NCBI RefSeq assembly: GCF_000745895.1
Contig: NZ_JQKE01000022.1
Location: forward strand, 1-41,807
DNA: 41,807 bases
DNA from: Stenoxybacter acetivorans DSM 19021
Lineage (GTDB): Bacteria > Pseudomonadota > Gammaproteobacteria > Burkholderiales > Neisseriaceae
Reading direction: 5' to 3'
In this document: piece by piece, positions 29,117 to 36,456 of the stretch
Layout of the letters: each line of letters starts with the position of its first letter
Position numbering within the stretch: position 1 is the stretch's first letter
Position numbers and translations under genes: made by a program
Notes under the pieces: model-generated
Told to the model about the DNA's origin: nothing
Database searches by the model: none
Seen by the model: only the letters and a program-made list of their open reading frames with translations

Positions 29117-29530
29117 TTATTCCTCGTATTTAACCGCTACAATGCCGTTAATCGCCGCTGTTTTAACTTCTTCCGCCAATTGTGATAAATCAGTACGGCT
29201 GCCTGAATATTGCAATGCTTTTACTGCCATTGGTACATTTAAACCGGTCAGCATAATCACTTTTTTATGCTGAATAACTTGATTTTGAATCACATTCTGC
29301 GCACTGTTACACGGCGTCGCACCAAAAATATCACCCAGCACCAACACCCCATTTCCGCTGTCCAAAACTTGCAGCGATGAAGCCACTTCTTCACGCAACC
29401 ATTCGGGTGCATCATTTTTTTTAACGCTGATAATGCGCAAATGCGGCGGCACATCACCGAAAAAATGTTCTGCCACCCGAACATAAGCCTTACCCAAAGC
29501 CTCATGCGTGATAATCAACAAACCAATCAT
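29117..29530 (-). CDS. PTS mannose-family EIIA domain protein
   Basis: The 137-aa protein resembles the EIIA domain of mannose-type PTS. MIGLLIITHEALG places the phospho-His at residue 9. GDIFGATPCNSAQ and the GLNVPMAVKAL loop follow, both typical of the family. A sugar permease (EIIC) and EIIB are absent here, so this is likely a regulatory phosphoacceptor, as in other beta-proteobacteria with an incomplete PTS. It is first in the operon with ptsH and ptsI. An uptake sequence (29542-29553) lies just before its ATG in the leader. Confidence 0.9.
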   Translation of the reverse strand: MIGLLIITHEALGKAYVRVAEHFFGDVPPHLRIISVKKNDAPEWLREEVASSLQVLDSGNGVLVLGDIFGATPCNSAQNVIQNQVIQHKKVIMLTGLNVPMAVKALQYSGSRTDLSQLAEEVKTAAINGIVAVKYEE

Positions 29531-29541
29531 AAAACAAATCC

Positions 29542-29553
29542 TTCAGGCAGCCT
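29542..29553 (-). repeat. DNA uptake sequence in the PTS operon leader
   Basis: TTCAGGCAGCCT, complement of AGGCTGCCTGAA, ends about 12 nt before the EIIA ATG on the minus strand. Confidence 0.85.
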
Positions 29554-29570
29554 GAATCATTCATCAAAAG

Positions 29571-29599
29571 CGAAAAGATAGCAGATTTTAATCTTTTCG
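29571..29599 (-). promoter_or_regulatory. inverted repeat overlapping a -10-like element of the PTS operon
   Basis: CGAAAAGAT (29571-29579) and ATCTTTTCG (29591-29599) are perfectly complementary with 11 bp between. On the minus strand this includes TGCTATCTT, an extended -10-like element, 45-50 nt upstream of the EIIA start. The repeat could be an operator or a leader hairpin. No convincing -35 is present. Confidence 0.4.
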
Positions 29600-29739
29600 G
29601 CACGATAAGCTGTTATTTAATCCGCTTCGCTGCCATGTAAAGAAGCCAAGAAATTTTTAAATTTTGTGCATATTTTGATACACATCAGCGTTTTTTTATT
29701 ATTTTTTTAATGTTTTTTGATTTTTATTGACAAAATAGC

Positions 29740-29768
29740 TTGACGAAAGAATGAAATCCCCGTAAAAA
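29740..29768 (+). promoter_or_regulatory. candidate promoter of the cold-shock gene
   Basis: TTGACG (29740-29745), a 17-bp spacer and TAAAAA (29763-29768) form a plausible sigma70 promoter. A second -35-like TTGACA is at 29727. Transcription from here would give a leader of about 115-120 nt, which is usual for csp mRNAs that respond to cold through RNA structure. No other gene is visible in 29600-29892. Confidence 0.4.
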
Positions 29769-29892
29769 GCACATTAGCAACGCGGACATTAACTGCTTAA
29801 ACCAGATACTTTCTTTTGATCCTGCATCTGAAATAGCCGTGTGCCGTTTTCGCAAATTGTTTAATTCGTTTTTATTTAGTATAGGAAGTTAC

Positions 29893-30096
29893 ATGGCAAC
29901 TGGTATTGTTAAGTGGTTTAACGACGCTAAAGGTTTTGGTTTTATCACTCCTGATGAAGGCGGTGAAGATTTGTTCGCACATTTCTCTGCAATCAACATG
30001 GGTGGCTTTAAAAGCTTAAAAGAGGGTCAGCGCGTGAGTTTCGACATCACCACCGGACCCAAAGGCAAACAAGCATCTAACATTCAGCCCGCATAA
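29893..30096 (+). CDS. cold-shock domain protein (CspA family)
   Basis: The 67-aa single cold-shock domain has both RNA-binding motifs: RNP1 KGFGFI and RNP2 LFAHF. It binds single-stranded RNA/DNA and acts as an RNA chaperone. The ATG at 29893 follows AGGAAG by 7 nt; an in-frame ATG at 29839 adds 18 untypical residues. It is a single-gene unit closed by the terminator at 30146. Confidence 0.96.
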   Translation: MATGIVKWFNDAKGFGFITPDEGGEDLFAHFSAINMGGFKSLKEGQRVSFDITTGPKGKQASNIQPA

Positions 30097-30145
30097 TACC
30101 TCGCCGGCTTTATGTCGGCTATATTTGCGTTAAATGAATGAACTT

Positions 30146-30182
30146 CGGCAGACTTTATAAACAAGTCTGCCGTTTTGTTTTT
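30146..30182 (+). terminator. intrinsic terminator after csp
   Basis: CGGCAGACTT (30146-30155) pairs with AAGTCTGCCG (30163-30172) over a 7-nt loop and is followed by TTTTGTTTTT. Confidence 0.9.
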
Positions 30183-30212
30183 ATCTCTTCGTTTTGGTTT
30201 CATTGCTGATTC

Positions 30213-31487
30213 ATGCCAAAGGCAAATTTAACTGCCAATAGTCCATTCAGGCTGCCTGAACACCAACTGGATTGCCCCGAATGCGGCTTATCCCTGACCC
30301 TGCCCGCATTGTATCCGGGTGAGGAAGCCTATTGCCTGCGATGCCGTCATTCTTTGGTACGCGTGGAAGCCAACCCGCTGCAAGGAACACTCTCTTGGGC
30401 TTTGGCTTCGGTTATCATGATTTTATTGGTGTACAGCCAGCCGTATTTAAGCGTTGATTTGCCGGGTGTTCATACCGATTTAAGTTTATGGCAAATATTG
30501 GGCGATTTGCTGGGGCAAGACTTCGGCTTTTTGGCAGAAGTGATGTTTATCCTCACTTTCGGCACACCGATTGTCTTTTGTTTATTGTGTTTGTATGTTT
30601 ATACCGCCTTGAGCATACACAAAATATTGCCGCATCTTTTGTATGCTGCCCGCGTACTGGTGTGGCTGCGGGACTGGATGATGGTGGACGTATTTTTTAT
30701 TTCCACTTTGGTGGCATACATTAAATTAAACAGTGTGGCACACGTTACTTTCGGTGCGGCATTTTGGCTGATTTTGGTGCTGGCAATTTTATTGATTCGC
30801 ACGGCACAAAGCGTGCCATCGCATTGGATTTACTATCAAATACAGCGCGTAACAGCAAAAAAAACATTCCTGCTAACCGAAACACCGCAAACCGTGTGCT
30901 GCAGTAAATGTTTGTATTTTCAGCCAGCCAATCTCACTCATTGCCAAGTTTGCGGCAATGCCTTATATCAACGCCGTCCCATGAGTTTGCGCACCAGCGC
31001 GGTTTTTTTATTGACTGCCGCATTATTGTATCTGCCTGCGAATTTACTGCCGATTATGATCAGCAGTAATCCGATGAGTACCGAAATCAACACTATTTTT
31101 AATGGTATTCAATTTATGTGGCGCGATGGTGATAAATTGATTGCGCTTATTATTTTCAGTGCCAGCATGGCAATTCCCGTTTTAAAAATGATTTCCATGT
31201 CGGTATTGCTGTATTCTGCTGCTTGCCGCCCTTTGCTGCCGATTAAAATTTTGTCGCCGCTGTATCGCATCACCGAATCCGTTGGCCGCTGGTCGATGAT
31301 TGATGTGTTTGTGATTATTATCTTAATGGCATCATTCCACACGCCCATTGCCCGCGTTACCCCCGGTCCTGCGGTGGTGTATTTTTGCTTGGTGGTGGTG
31401 CTTACCATGCTGTCCGCTTACTACTTCGACCCGCGTTTGATTTGGGATAAAATAAACCGCATCAACCCACTGCCGCCTCGCTTATGA
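30213..31487 (+). CDS. pqiA: PqiA/LetA-type membrane protein
   Basis: The 424-aa inner-membrane protein has two tandem PqiA domains, each with a zinc-ribbon-like Cys pair set (CPECG with CLRC near residues 20-45; CSKC with CQVC near 230-250) and about four helices. In E. coli PqiA sits under the PqiB MCE tunnel and takes part in lipid movement between membranes. An uptake sequence near 30248 encodes RLPE at the N-terminus. The ribosome binding site is weak. The stop overlaps the pqiB ATG (ATGA). Confidence 0.92.
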   Translation: MPKANLTANSPFRLPEHQLDCPECGLSLTLPALYPGEEAYCLRCRHSLVRVEANPLQGTLSWALASVIMILLVYSQPYLSVDLPGVHTDLSLWQILGDLLGQDFGFLAEVMFILTFGTPIVFCLLCLYVYTALSIHKILPHLLYAARVLVWLRDWMMVDVFFISTLVAYIKLNSVAHVTFGAAFWLILVLAILLIRTAQSVPSHWIYYQIQRVTAKKTFLLTETPQTVCCSKCLYFQPANLTHCQVCGNALYQRRPMSLRTSAVFLLTAALLYLPANLLPIMISSNPMSTEINTIFNGIQFMWRDGDKLIALIIFSASMAIPVLKMISMSVLLYSAACRPLLPIKILSPLYRITESVGRWSMIDVFVIIILMASFHTPIARVTPGPAVVYFCLVVVLTMLSAYYFDPRLIWDKINRINPLPPRL

Positions 31488-33124
31488 ATACCTCTGATAC
31501 TGCCCGCCCGCCGCAAGCACGCGTGAAAAAAAATGCACCGTTAAACTCCGTGGTGTGGCTGATTCCGTTGTTGGCTTTGTTTACCGGCTTGTGGCTGGCG
31601 TTCCAGCACATTCAAAACACCGGTCCGGAAATCACATTGCTGATGAAAGACGCCGATGGTATTGAAGTAAACAATACAATGGTGAAGGTGTTGAACGTGA
31701 GTGTCGGCAAAGTAACCGATGTGAAATTGCGCCAAGATGAAAAAGGTGTGTCGGTAATGGTTCAATTATCGGCAGACGTGAAACACATGATACGCAAAGA
31801 TACGCAATTTTGGATTGTGAAGCCGCGTATTGATCAAAGCGGGATTACCGGCTTGAATACTTTGGTTTCCGGCGCGTATATCGCGTTCACGCCCGGGCAT
31901 TCTGCCGAAACCGCCACAGTATTTCAGATAGCCGATGTGCCGCCGATCAGTGCCATTGGCCAAACCGGCTTGCGCCTGCACTTAACCAATAAAAGCAATA
32001 AATTACTCAGCGCAGGCAGCCCTGTATTGTATGGCGACATCAATGTTGGACAAGTGGAAACCGCATCGTTCAATCCTGATGATAAAACCGTGCATTATCA
32101 AATTTTTATCAATAGCCCCAATGATAAATTGGTGAACAGCAATTCCCGTTTTTGGGTGCAAAGCGGCTTAAAAATTGAAGCCGGCGGCGGCGGTATTAAA
32201 ATTGACGCCTCCCCCATTCCCGCATTGCTGTCCGGTGCCATCGTGTTTCGTGATGAACCGCCCGGCAAAGGCAATTCCGTGCCGAACAATGCCGAATTCA
32301 CGCTCTACAACAGTTTATCCGATTTGCAAAACCAACCCAATTCACGCGCTTTGTATTATGTGGTGTTTTTCCGTGATTCCGTGCGCGGCTTGAGTGCGGG
32401 TGCATCGGTTGAGTACAAAGGTTTACCCGTCGGCACAGTAACCGACGTGCCGTTTTTTGCCCGAAACGACAGCCTCAAACTGTTTTCCGACAAACGCATT
32501 CCCGTGCGCATTATGCTTGAACCGGAACGCATGGAAATCAATGCAGACCGCCAAGCCAGCGGCGTTTGGCAGCAAAGCATTCAGGCAGCCTTAAACCGCG
32601 GTTTAACCGCCTCTTTGGAATCAGACAGCCTCATCACAGGGCAATTGTTTGTCAATTTATCAGACAGCACAACAGGCGTTCCCCTGTTTAAACCGCAGGC
32701 ACAATATCAAGGCAACGTGGTCATTGCCAGCAAAAACGGCGGTTTTGCTGCCTTGCAAAATCAATTATCCGACCTTTTGGCAAAATTCAATGCCTTGCCG
32801 CTCAATCAAACCGTGTCGGAACTCAACAGCAGCTTGCGTGAACTCAAAAGCACCCTAAACAGCGTGAACCGCTTGCTCGCCCAAGACAGCACCCAAAAAA
32901 TGCCGCAAGAAATCAGCCAAACCCTGCGCAATATTCAGCAAACCTTGCAAGGCGTATCGCCAAACTCACCCTTATACACCGATATTCGGGCAACGCTAAA
33001 CCGCCTCAACCAAACCTTACAACAAGCCGAGCCTGCCCTGCAAACCTTACAAGAGCAACCCAATGCCTTGATTTTTAACAAGGGGCAGCGTGATCCGATA
33101 CCGCAAGGTGCTGTATCGAAATAA
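31484..33124 (+). CDS. pqiB: PqiB-type MCE lipid-transport protein
   Basis: The 546-aa protein has one N-terminal membrane helix (about 22-42), three MCE domains (roughly 45-130, 158-225 and 285-395), and a C-terminal alpha-helical region (about 420-530) rich in Leu and Gln heptads. In E. coli PqiB forms a hexameric periplasmic tube between the membranes. The start overlaps pqiA by 4 bp. pqiC follows after 28 bp. Confidence 0.94.
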   Translation: MNTSDTARPPQARVKKNAPLNSVVWLIPLLALFTGLWLAFQHIQNTGPEITLLMKDADGIEVNNTMVKVLNVSVGKVTDVKLRQDEKGVSVMVQLSADVKHMIRKDTQFWIVKPRIDQSGITGLNTLVSGAYIAFTPGHSAETATVFQIADVPPISAIGQTGLRLHLTNKSNKLLSAGSPVLYGDINVGQVETASFNPDDKTVHYQIFINSPNDKLVNSNSRFWVQSGLKIEAGGGGIKIDASPIPALLSGAIVFRDEPPGKGNSVPNNAEFTLYNSLSDLQNQPNSRALYYVVFFRDSVRGLSAGASVEYKGLPVGTVTDVPFFARNDSLKLFSDKRIPVRIMLEPERMEINADRQASGVWQQSIQAALNRGLTASLESDSLITGQLFVNLSDSTTGVPLFKPQAQYQGNVVIASKNGGFAALQNQLSDLLAKFNALPLNQTVSELNSSLRELKSTLNSVNRLLAQDSTQKMPQEISQTLRNIQQTLQGVSPNSPLYTDIRATLNRLNQTLQQAEPALQTLQEQPNALIFNKGQRDPIPQGAVSK

Positions 33125-33152
33125 ACAATTGAGTGATTTGATTGGAATGAAT

Positions 33153-33686
33153 ATGAACACCTTATTGCGCTTCACCGCCGTTGCCATCATCATCGGTTTA
33201 ACTGCCTGTGCCGGCAACCCAATCAGCTATTACCGTTTGCCCGACAGCAGTTTTCAGGCAGCCTCAAATTCGCTGCCGATTGTGCGCATTGAAGTGCAAA
33301 CGGCAGACTTCTTAAACCGCAGCAATCTCGTTTATCAAGACAGCCCCGAAAACGTCTATTTTGCCCGTCAGCATTTATGGAGTGAACCCCTAAACACCAT
33401 GCTTGCCAAAGCATTTGCCAATGATTTAAACAGGCTGCCTGAACGCCGCTTCGCCTACACCGCAGCCCCTGCCGCCAATACCCCCATACTGCTGATTCAC
33501 ATCGAAGACTTTCAAGGCAGCCACACCGGCTACACCCACATCAGCGGCTACAGCCAATGGCAGGACATCAAACTCAATACACACAATTTCGATATTCACA
33601 CAGCCCAGCAAGGCAACGGTTACACCGCTATGGTGCAATCTTTAAGACAAGGTGTCCGCGATGCTGCCAAATCAATTGCTCCGTAG
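33153..33686 (+). CDS. pqiC: PqiC-type lipoprotein (ABC-type transport auxiliary component)
   Basis: The 177-aa protein has a lipoprotein signal: MNTLLRFTAVAIIIGLTAC, with the lipobox Cys in LTAC. The body is a PqiC/DUF330 domain with SYYRLPDSS and VRIEVQTADFLNR. In E. coli PqiC is an outer-membrane lipoprotein ring that docks the PqiB tube. I chose ATG 33153 for GGA spacing; the in-frame ATG at 33147 has no room for a ribosome binding site. Uptake-derived RLPE appears in NRLPERRF. Confidence 0.92.
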   Translation: MNTLLRFTAVAIIIGLTACAGNPISYYRLPDSSFQAASNSLPIVRIEVQTADFLNRSNLVYQDSPENVYFARQHLWSEPLNTMLAKAFANDLNRLPERRFAYTAAPAANTPILLIHIEDFQGSHTGYTHISGYSQWQDIKLNTHNFDIHTAQQGNGYTAMVQSLRQGVRDAAKSIAP

Positions 33687-33796
33687 AACAATTGCTTTGA
33701 GTAAAAAGCAGATATGTACTCATTTTGGAATGATACGCCGCAGAGTAGCGGGGAATATGATCCAAAGAGATTTAACAGTGTTTCCCTAAAAAATAA

Positions 33797-33875
33797 CTTG
33801 CCGGTATCCGTCAGACCGTTGAACAAATTGCCAAAACGTTGGCTGCTGAATACAAACTTCCCAGTAAACAATGAG
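33797..33875 (+). pseudogene. short coding-like remnant of an unknown gene
   Basis: After a TAA stop, the frame reads LAGIRQTVEQIAKTLAAEYK then LPSKQ and a stop at about 33875. The amphipathic composition looks like the C-terminal end of a real protein, but no start or upstream domain is in frame. It lies in the 195-bp gap between pqiC and the rhodanese gene. The family is not recognised. Confidence 0.3.
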
Positions 33876-33881
33876 GTTATT

Positions 33882-34280
33882 ATGTCATCGATTGAACAAC
33901 TATCTTACTATCAAAAAAAATTAGCCTATGAAACAGATTCATGGGATTTGTATCTGGCATTAAAGAATAATGAAAATGTTGTTGTGGTCGATGGACGCAG
34001 TAAAAATGCCTATCAAAAAGAACATATTCCGGGAGCGATTAACCAGCCGCATAAAGAAATTTGTTTCAATAACACTGAACATTTAGATAAAACCAAATTA
34101 TATATCTGCTACTGTGATGGGATTGGTTGTAATGCTTCTACCAAAACGGCGATGAAACTGATGACTTTGGGTTTTCAGGTAAAAGAATTACTGGGTGGGT
34201 TAGACTGGTGGAAGCGTGATGGCTATTCCACTGAGGGTGTTGATGGGAAAGAAGGCACTCTGGTAACCTGTGGTTGCTGA
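33882..34280 (+). CDS. rhodanese-like domain protein
   Basis: The 132-aa single rhodanese domain has VVVVDGRSKNAYQKEHIPGA (residues 33-52), the classic CH2A-like stretch. The active loop Y77-C78-D-G-I-G-C83-N-A-S belongs to the branch with two loop cysteines. It should bind a persulfide or move sulfur; its acceptor is unknown. I chose ATG 33882 with GAGG upstream. The frame is open back to 33714, but that part is not rhodanese. It ends TCGC. DNA just downstream is degraded. Confidence 0.86.
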   Translation: MSSIEQLSYYQKKLAYETDSWDLYLALKNNENVVVVDGRSKNAYQKEHIPGAINQPHKEICFNNTEHLDKTKLYICYCDGIGCNASTKTAMKLMTLGFQVKELLGGLDWWKRDGYSTEGVDGKEGTLVTCGC

Positions 34281-34284
34281 GAAA

Positions 34285-34346
34285 CAGAATATAGAAGCGG
34301 TGCGGGCCAAGGGCAACGGCGACGATAATATTCTAAACGGCAATGA
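34285..34346 (+). pseudogene. RTX-like calcium-binding repeat remnant
   Basis: Between the rhodanese stop and the MITE, one frame reads AVRAKGNGDDNILNGND. GNGDDNILNGND fits the RTX nonapeptide pattern G-G-x-G-x-D-x-L-x with tandem spacing. It has no start codon and is cut off exactly at the MITE. It looks like the debris of an RTX-repeat gene. Confidence 0.4.
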
Positions 34347-34462
34347 TATAGCTAAACTATTAAATTTTTCAAAACGACTAGCCAGAAAAATTACGGCTAA
34401 TTATCTGAAATCTGTGAATAGGCTATGTTTTCTTTTTTGAAAAAAATAATAGTACAGCTATA
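34347..34462 (-). mobile_element. 116-bp MITE, copy 2
   Basis: This is the reverse complement of the element at 1430-1544, differing by one extra base in an A/T run. Its ends are TATAGCTAAACTATTA and the complement of TATAGCTGTACTATTA. It has no coding capacity. The ORF seen across it on the minus strand at 34423-34632 is chance. Near-identity of the two copies points to recent movement. Confidence 0.85.
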
Positions 34463-34832
34463 AACCGCCGCACGGTACGCATTGAGTATGTTATGAGAGC
34501 GCGCCATGCGGTGATTTGCTGTTTAGGGCATAGCCACCAAACAACTTTCTTTTTCATCGCGTAGCAATCCAAAACAATCAAACCCTGTACGGCAGAAAGC
34601 AGAACAGAAAGCCGTATCCATACACAATCCATGCGCAGAAAATAGTCATTTATCTGTATTACTGGTTGTGGCTACCATGCCGCGTTTGGTGTTAAGATAA
34701 AGCCAATAACGCCGATGAAAAAATTGGCGTTTTGTACAGACTTGTGATGCAGCAATACCCAAGTTACTTTTTCAGTTCATCATCAATGACAAAGACAAAA
34801 AATTGTCTGTAACCTTTATAGAGAGAAATCAG
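34463..34832. other. gene-free degraded interval with a weak hairpin
   Basis: The 370 bp between the MITE and the CoA-transferase hold no ORF that resembles a protein. AACGCC (34708-34713) and GGCGTT (34726-34731) form a short hairpin before TTTTGT, a weak terminator candidate. The CoA-transferase promoter is presumably here, but no strong -35/-10 pair is evident. Confidence 0.4.
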
Positions 34833-36335
34833 ATGAGTGGATCCCGTATTCTGAACAGTGCCTTGCGCAGTAAAATTATGTCGGCAGATGAAGCCGCCGC
34901 GTTTATCCGCCCGGGCGACAATATCGGCATGAGCGGCTTTACCGGTTCAGGTTCGCCAAAAGCCGTGGCAAGCGCATTGGCAAAACGCATCGGCGCGGCG
35001 CATGAACGCGGCGAAGATTTTCGTGTTGGCATGCTGACTGGCGCATCCACTTCACCGGACGTGGACGGCGAATTATTTAAAGTAGACGGCGTTTCTTTGC
35101 GCTTGCCGTATCAGTCTGACCCCGAATGCCGCAGCCGCATCAATTCAGGCGAGGCTTATTACACCGATGTGCATTTATCGCACGTTGCCCAAAACGCGAT
35201 TTGGGGACATTACGGCAAAATTCGGGTGGCATTGGTTGAAGTGGTTGCCATTTTAGAAGACGGCCGTTTGATTCCGTCCACTGCCGTGGGCAATAATCCA
35301 ACTTGGCTGGACCTGGCTGATGAGGTGATTATTGAAGTTAATTCTTCATTCAGCACCAAAATGGAAGGCATGCACGATATTTATCAAGTCGCTTTGCCGC
35401 CCAACCGTCAGCCCATTCCGTTAATTAATCCCGCAGACCGCATCGGCGATCAATACATGCGCGTGGATTTGAATAAAGTGGTGGCGGTGGTGGAAACCAA
35501 CGCGCCTGACCGCGACACCGCTTTTTCCGAACCGGACGAAAACTCACGCATGATTGCCAACCACATTTTGGAATTTTTCCAAAATGAAGTGAAACAAGGC
35601 AGAATGCCGAAAAATTTGCTGCCGTTCCAATCCGGTGTCGGCAATGTTGCCAACGCCGTGATGGCAGGCTTGAATGAAGGTCCGTTCAGCAACCTCACGT
35701 CCTACACCGAAGTATTGCAAGACGGCATGCTGGACATGATTAAATCAGGTACGCTGTCCATTGCTTCCGCGACTGCCATTTCTTTGTCTGCCGCCGCGCA
35801 AACCGATTTTTTCAATAATATCGACGAATACCGTAAACGCATCATTCTGCGCCCGCAGGAAATCAGTAACCACCCCGAAATCATTCGCCGCTTGGGCATT
35901 ATCGGTATGAATGGTTTACTGGAAGCGGATATTTACGGCAACGTGAATTCCACCCATGTACTGGGTACGCGCATGATGAACGGCTTAGGCGGCTCAGGTG
36001 ATTTCACCCGCAATGCTTATTTATCCATTTTCATGACGCCGTCAACCGCCAAAGGCGGTAAACTCTCGTGCATCGTACCCATGGTTGCCCATGTGGATCA
36101 CACCGAACACGATGTACAAGTCATTGTTACCGAACACGGTTTGGCAGATTTGCGCGGTTTAGCCCCGCGCCAGCGCGCCAAATTGATTATTGAAAAATGT
36201 GCTGCACCTCAATTCCGCCCAATGCTGGAAGACTATTTTGCCCGTGCGCAAAAAGAAGTCAGCGGTCAAACCCCGCATTTATTGGGCGAAGCCTACAACT
36301 GGCATTTGCGTGCTTTAAGAGGTGAATCAATGTAA
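34833..36335 (+). CDS. succinate CoA-transferase / acetyl-CoA hydrolase family
   Basis: The 500-aa class I CoA-transferase resembles acetyl-CoA (or propionyl-CoA):succinate CoA-transferases. Signatures include GMSGFTGSGSPKAVA, SGVGNVANAVMAGL, YTEVLQDGM with the likely catalytic Glu, and LGTRMMNGLGGSGDFTRNA. It swaps CoA between short-chain acids and succinate in acetate or propionate metabolism. I chose ATG 34833 (GAGAGAAA upstream). An in-frame ATG at 34803 adds 10 residues. A strong terminator follows. Substrate preference cannot be read from sequence. Confidence 0.9.
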   Translation: MSGSRILNSALRSKIMSADEAAAFIRPGDNIGMSGFTGSGSPKAVASALAKRIGAAHERGEDFRVGMLTGASTSPDVDGELFKVDGVSLRLPYQSDPECRSRINSGEAYYTDVHLSHVAQNAIWGHYGKIRVALVEVVAILEDGRLIPSTAVGNNPTWLDLADEVIIEVNSSFSTKMEGMHDIYQVALPPNRQPIPLINPADRIGDQYMRVDLNKVVAVVETNAPDRDTAFSEPDENSRMIANHILEFFQNEVKQGRMPKNLLPFQSGVGNVANAVMAGLNEGPFSNLTSYTEVLQDGMLDMIKSGTLSIASATAISLSAAAQTDFFNNIDEYRKRIILRPQEISNHPEIIRRLGIIGMNGLLEADIYGNVNSTHVLGTRMMNGLGGSGDFTRNAYLSIFMTPSTAKGGKLSCIVPMVAHVDHTEHDVQVIVTEHGLADLRGLAPRQRAKLIIEKCAAPQFRPMLEDYFARAQKEVSGQTPHLLGEAYNWHLRALRGESM

Positions 36336-36363
36336 GCCCTGCTTCATTGTTCCCAATACAAAC

Positions 36364-36404
36364 AGCCGCTGAAGTTCAAATAAAACTTCAGCGGCTTGTT
36401 TTTT
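36364..36404 (+). terminator. intrinsic terminator after the CoA-transferase
   Basis: AGCCGCTGAAGTT (36364-36376) pairs with AACTTCAGCGGCT (36384-36396) over a 7-nt loop and is followed by a T-rich run. It also separates this gene from the convergent clpB. Confidence 0.9.
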
Positions 36405-36456
36405 GATCGGGCAGCACCAAACAGCAATGCAGCAATGCTGTTTCAGGCAGCCTTAA

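Noticed and set aside
34423-34632. Minus-strand ORF overlapping the second MITE
   Set aside because: About 40 bp are MITE sequence, the composition is unlike protein, and the start is not supported.
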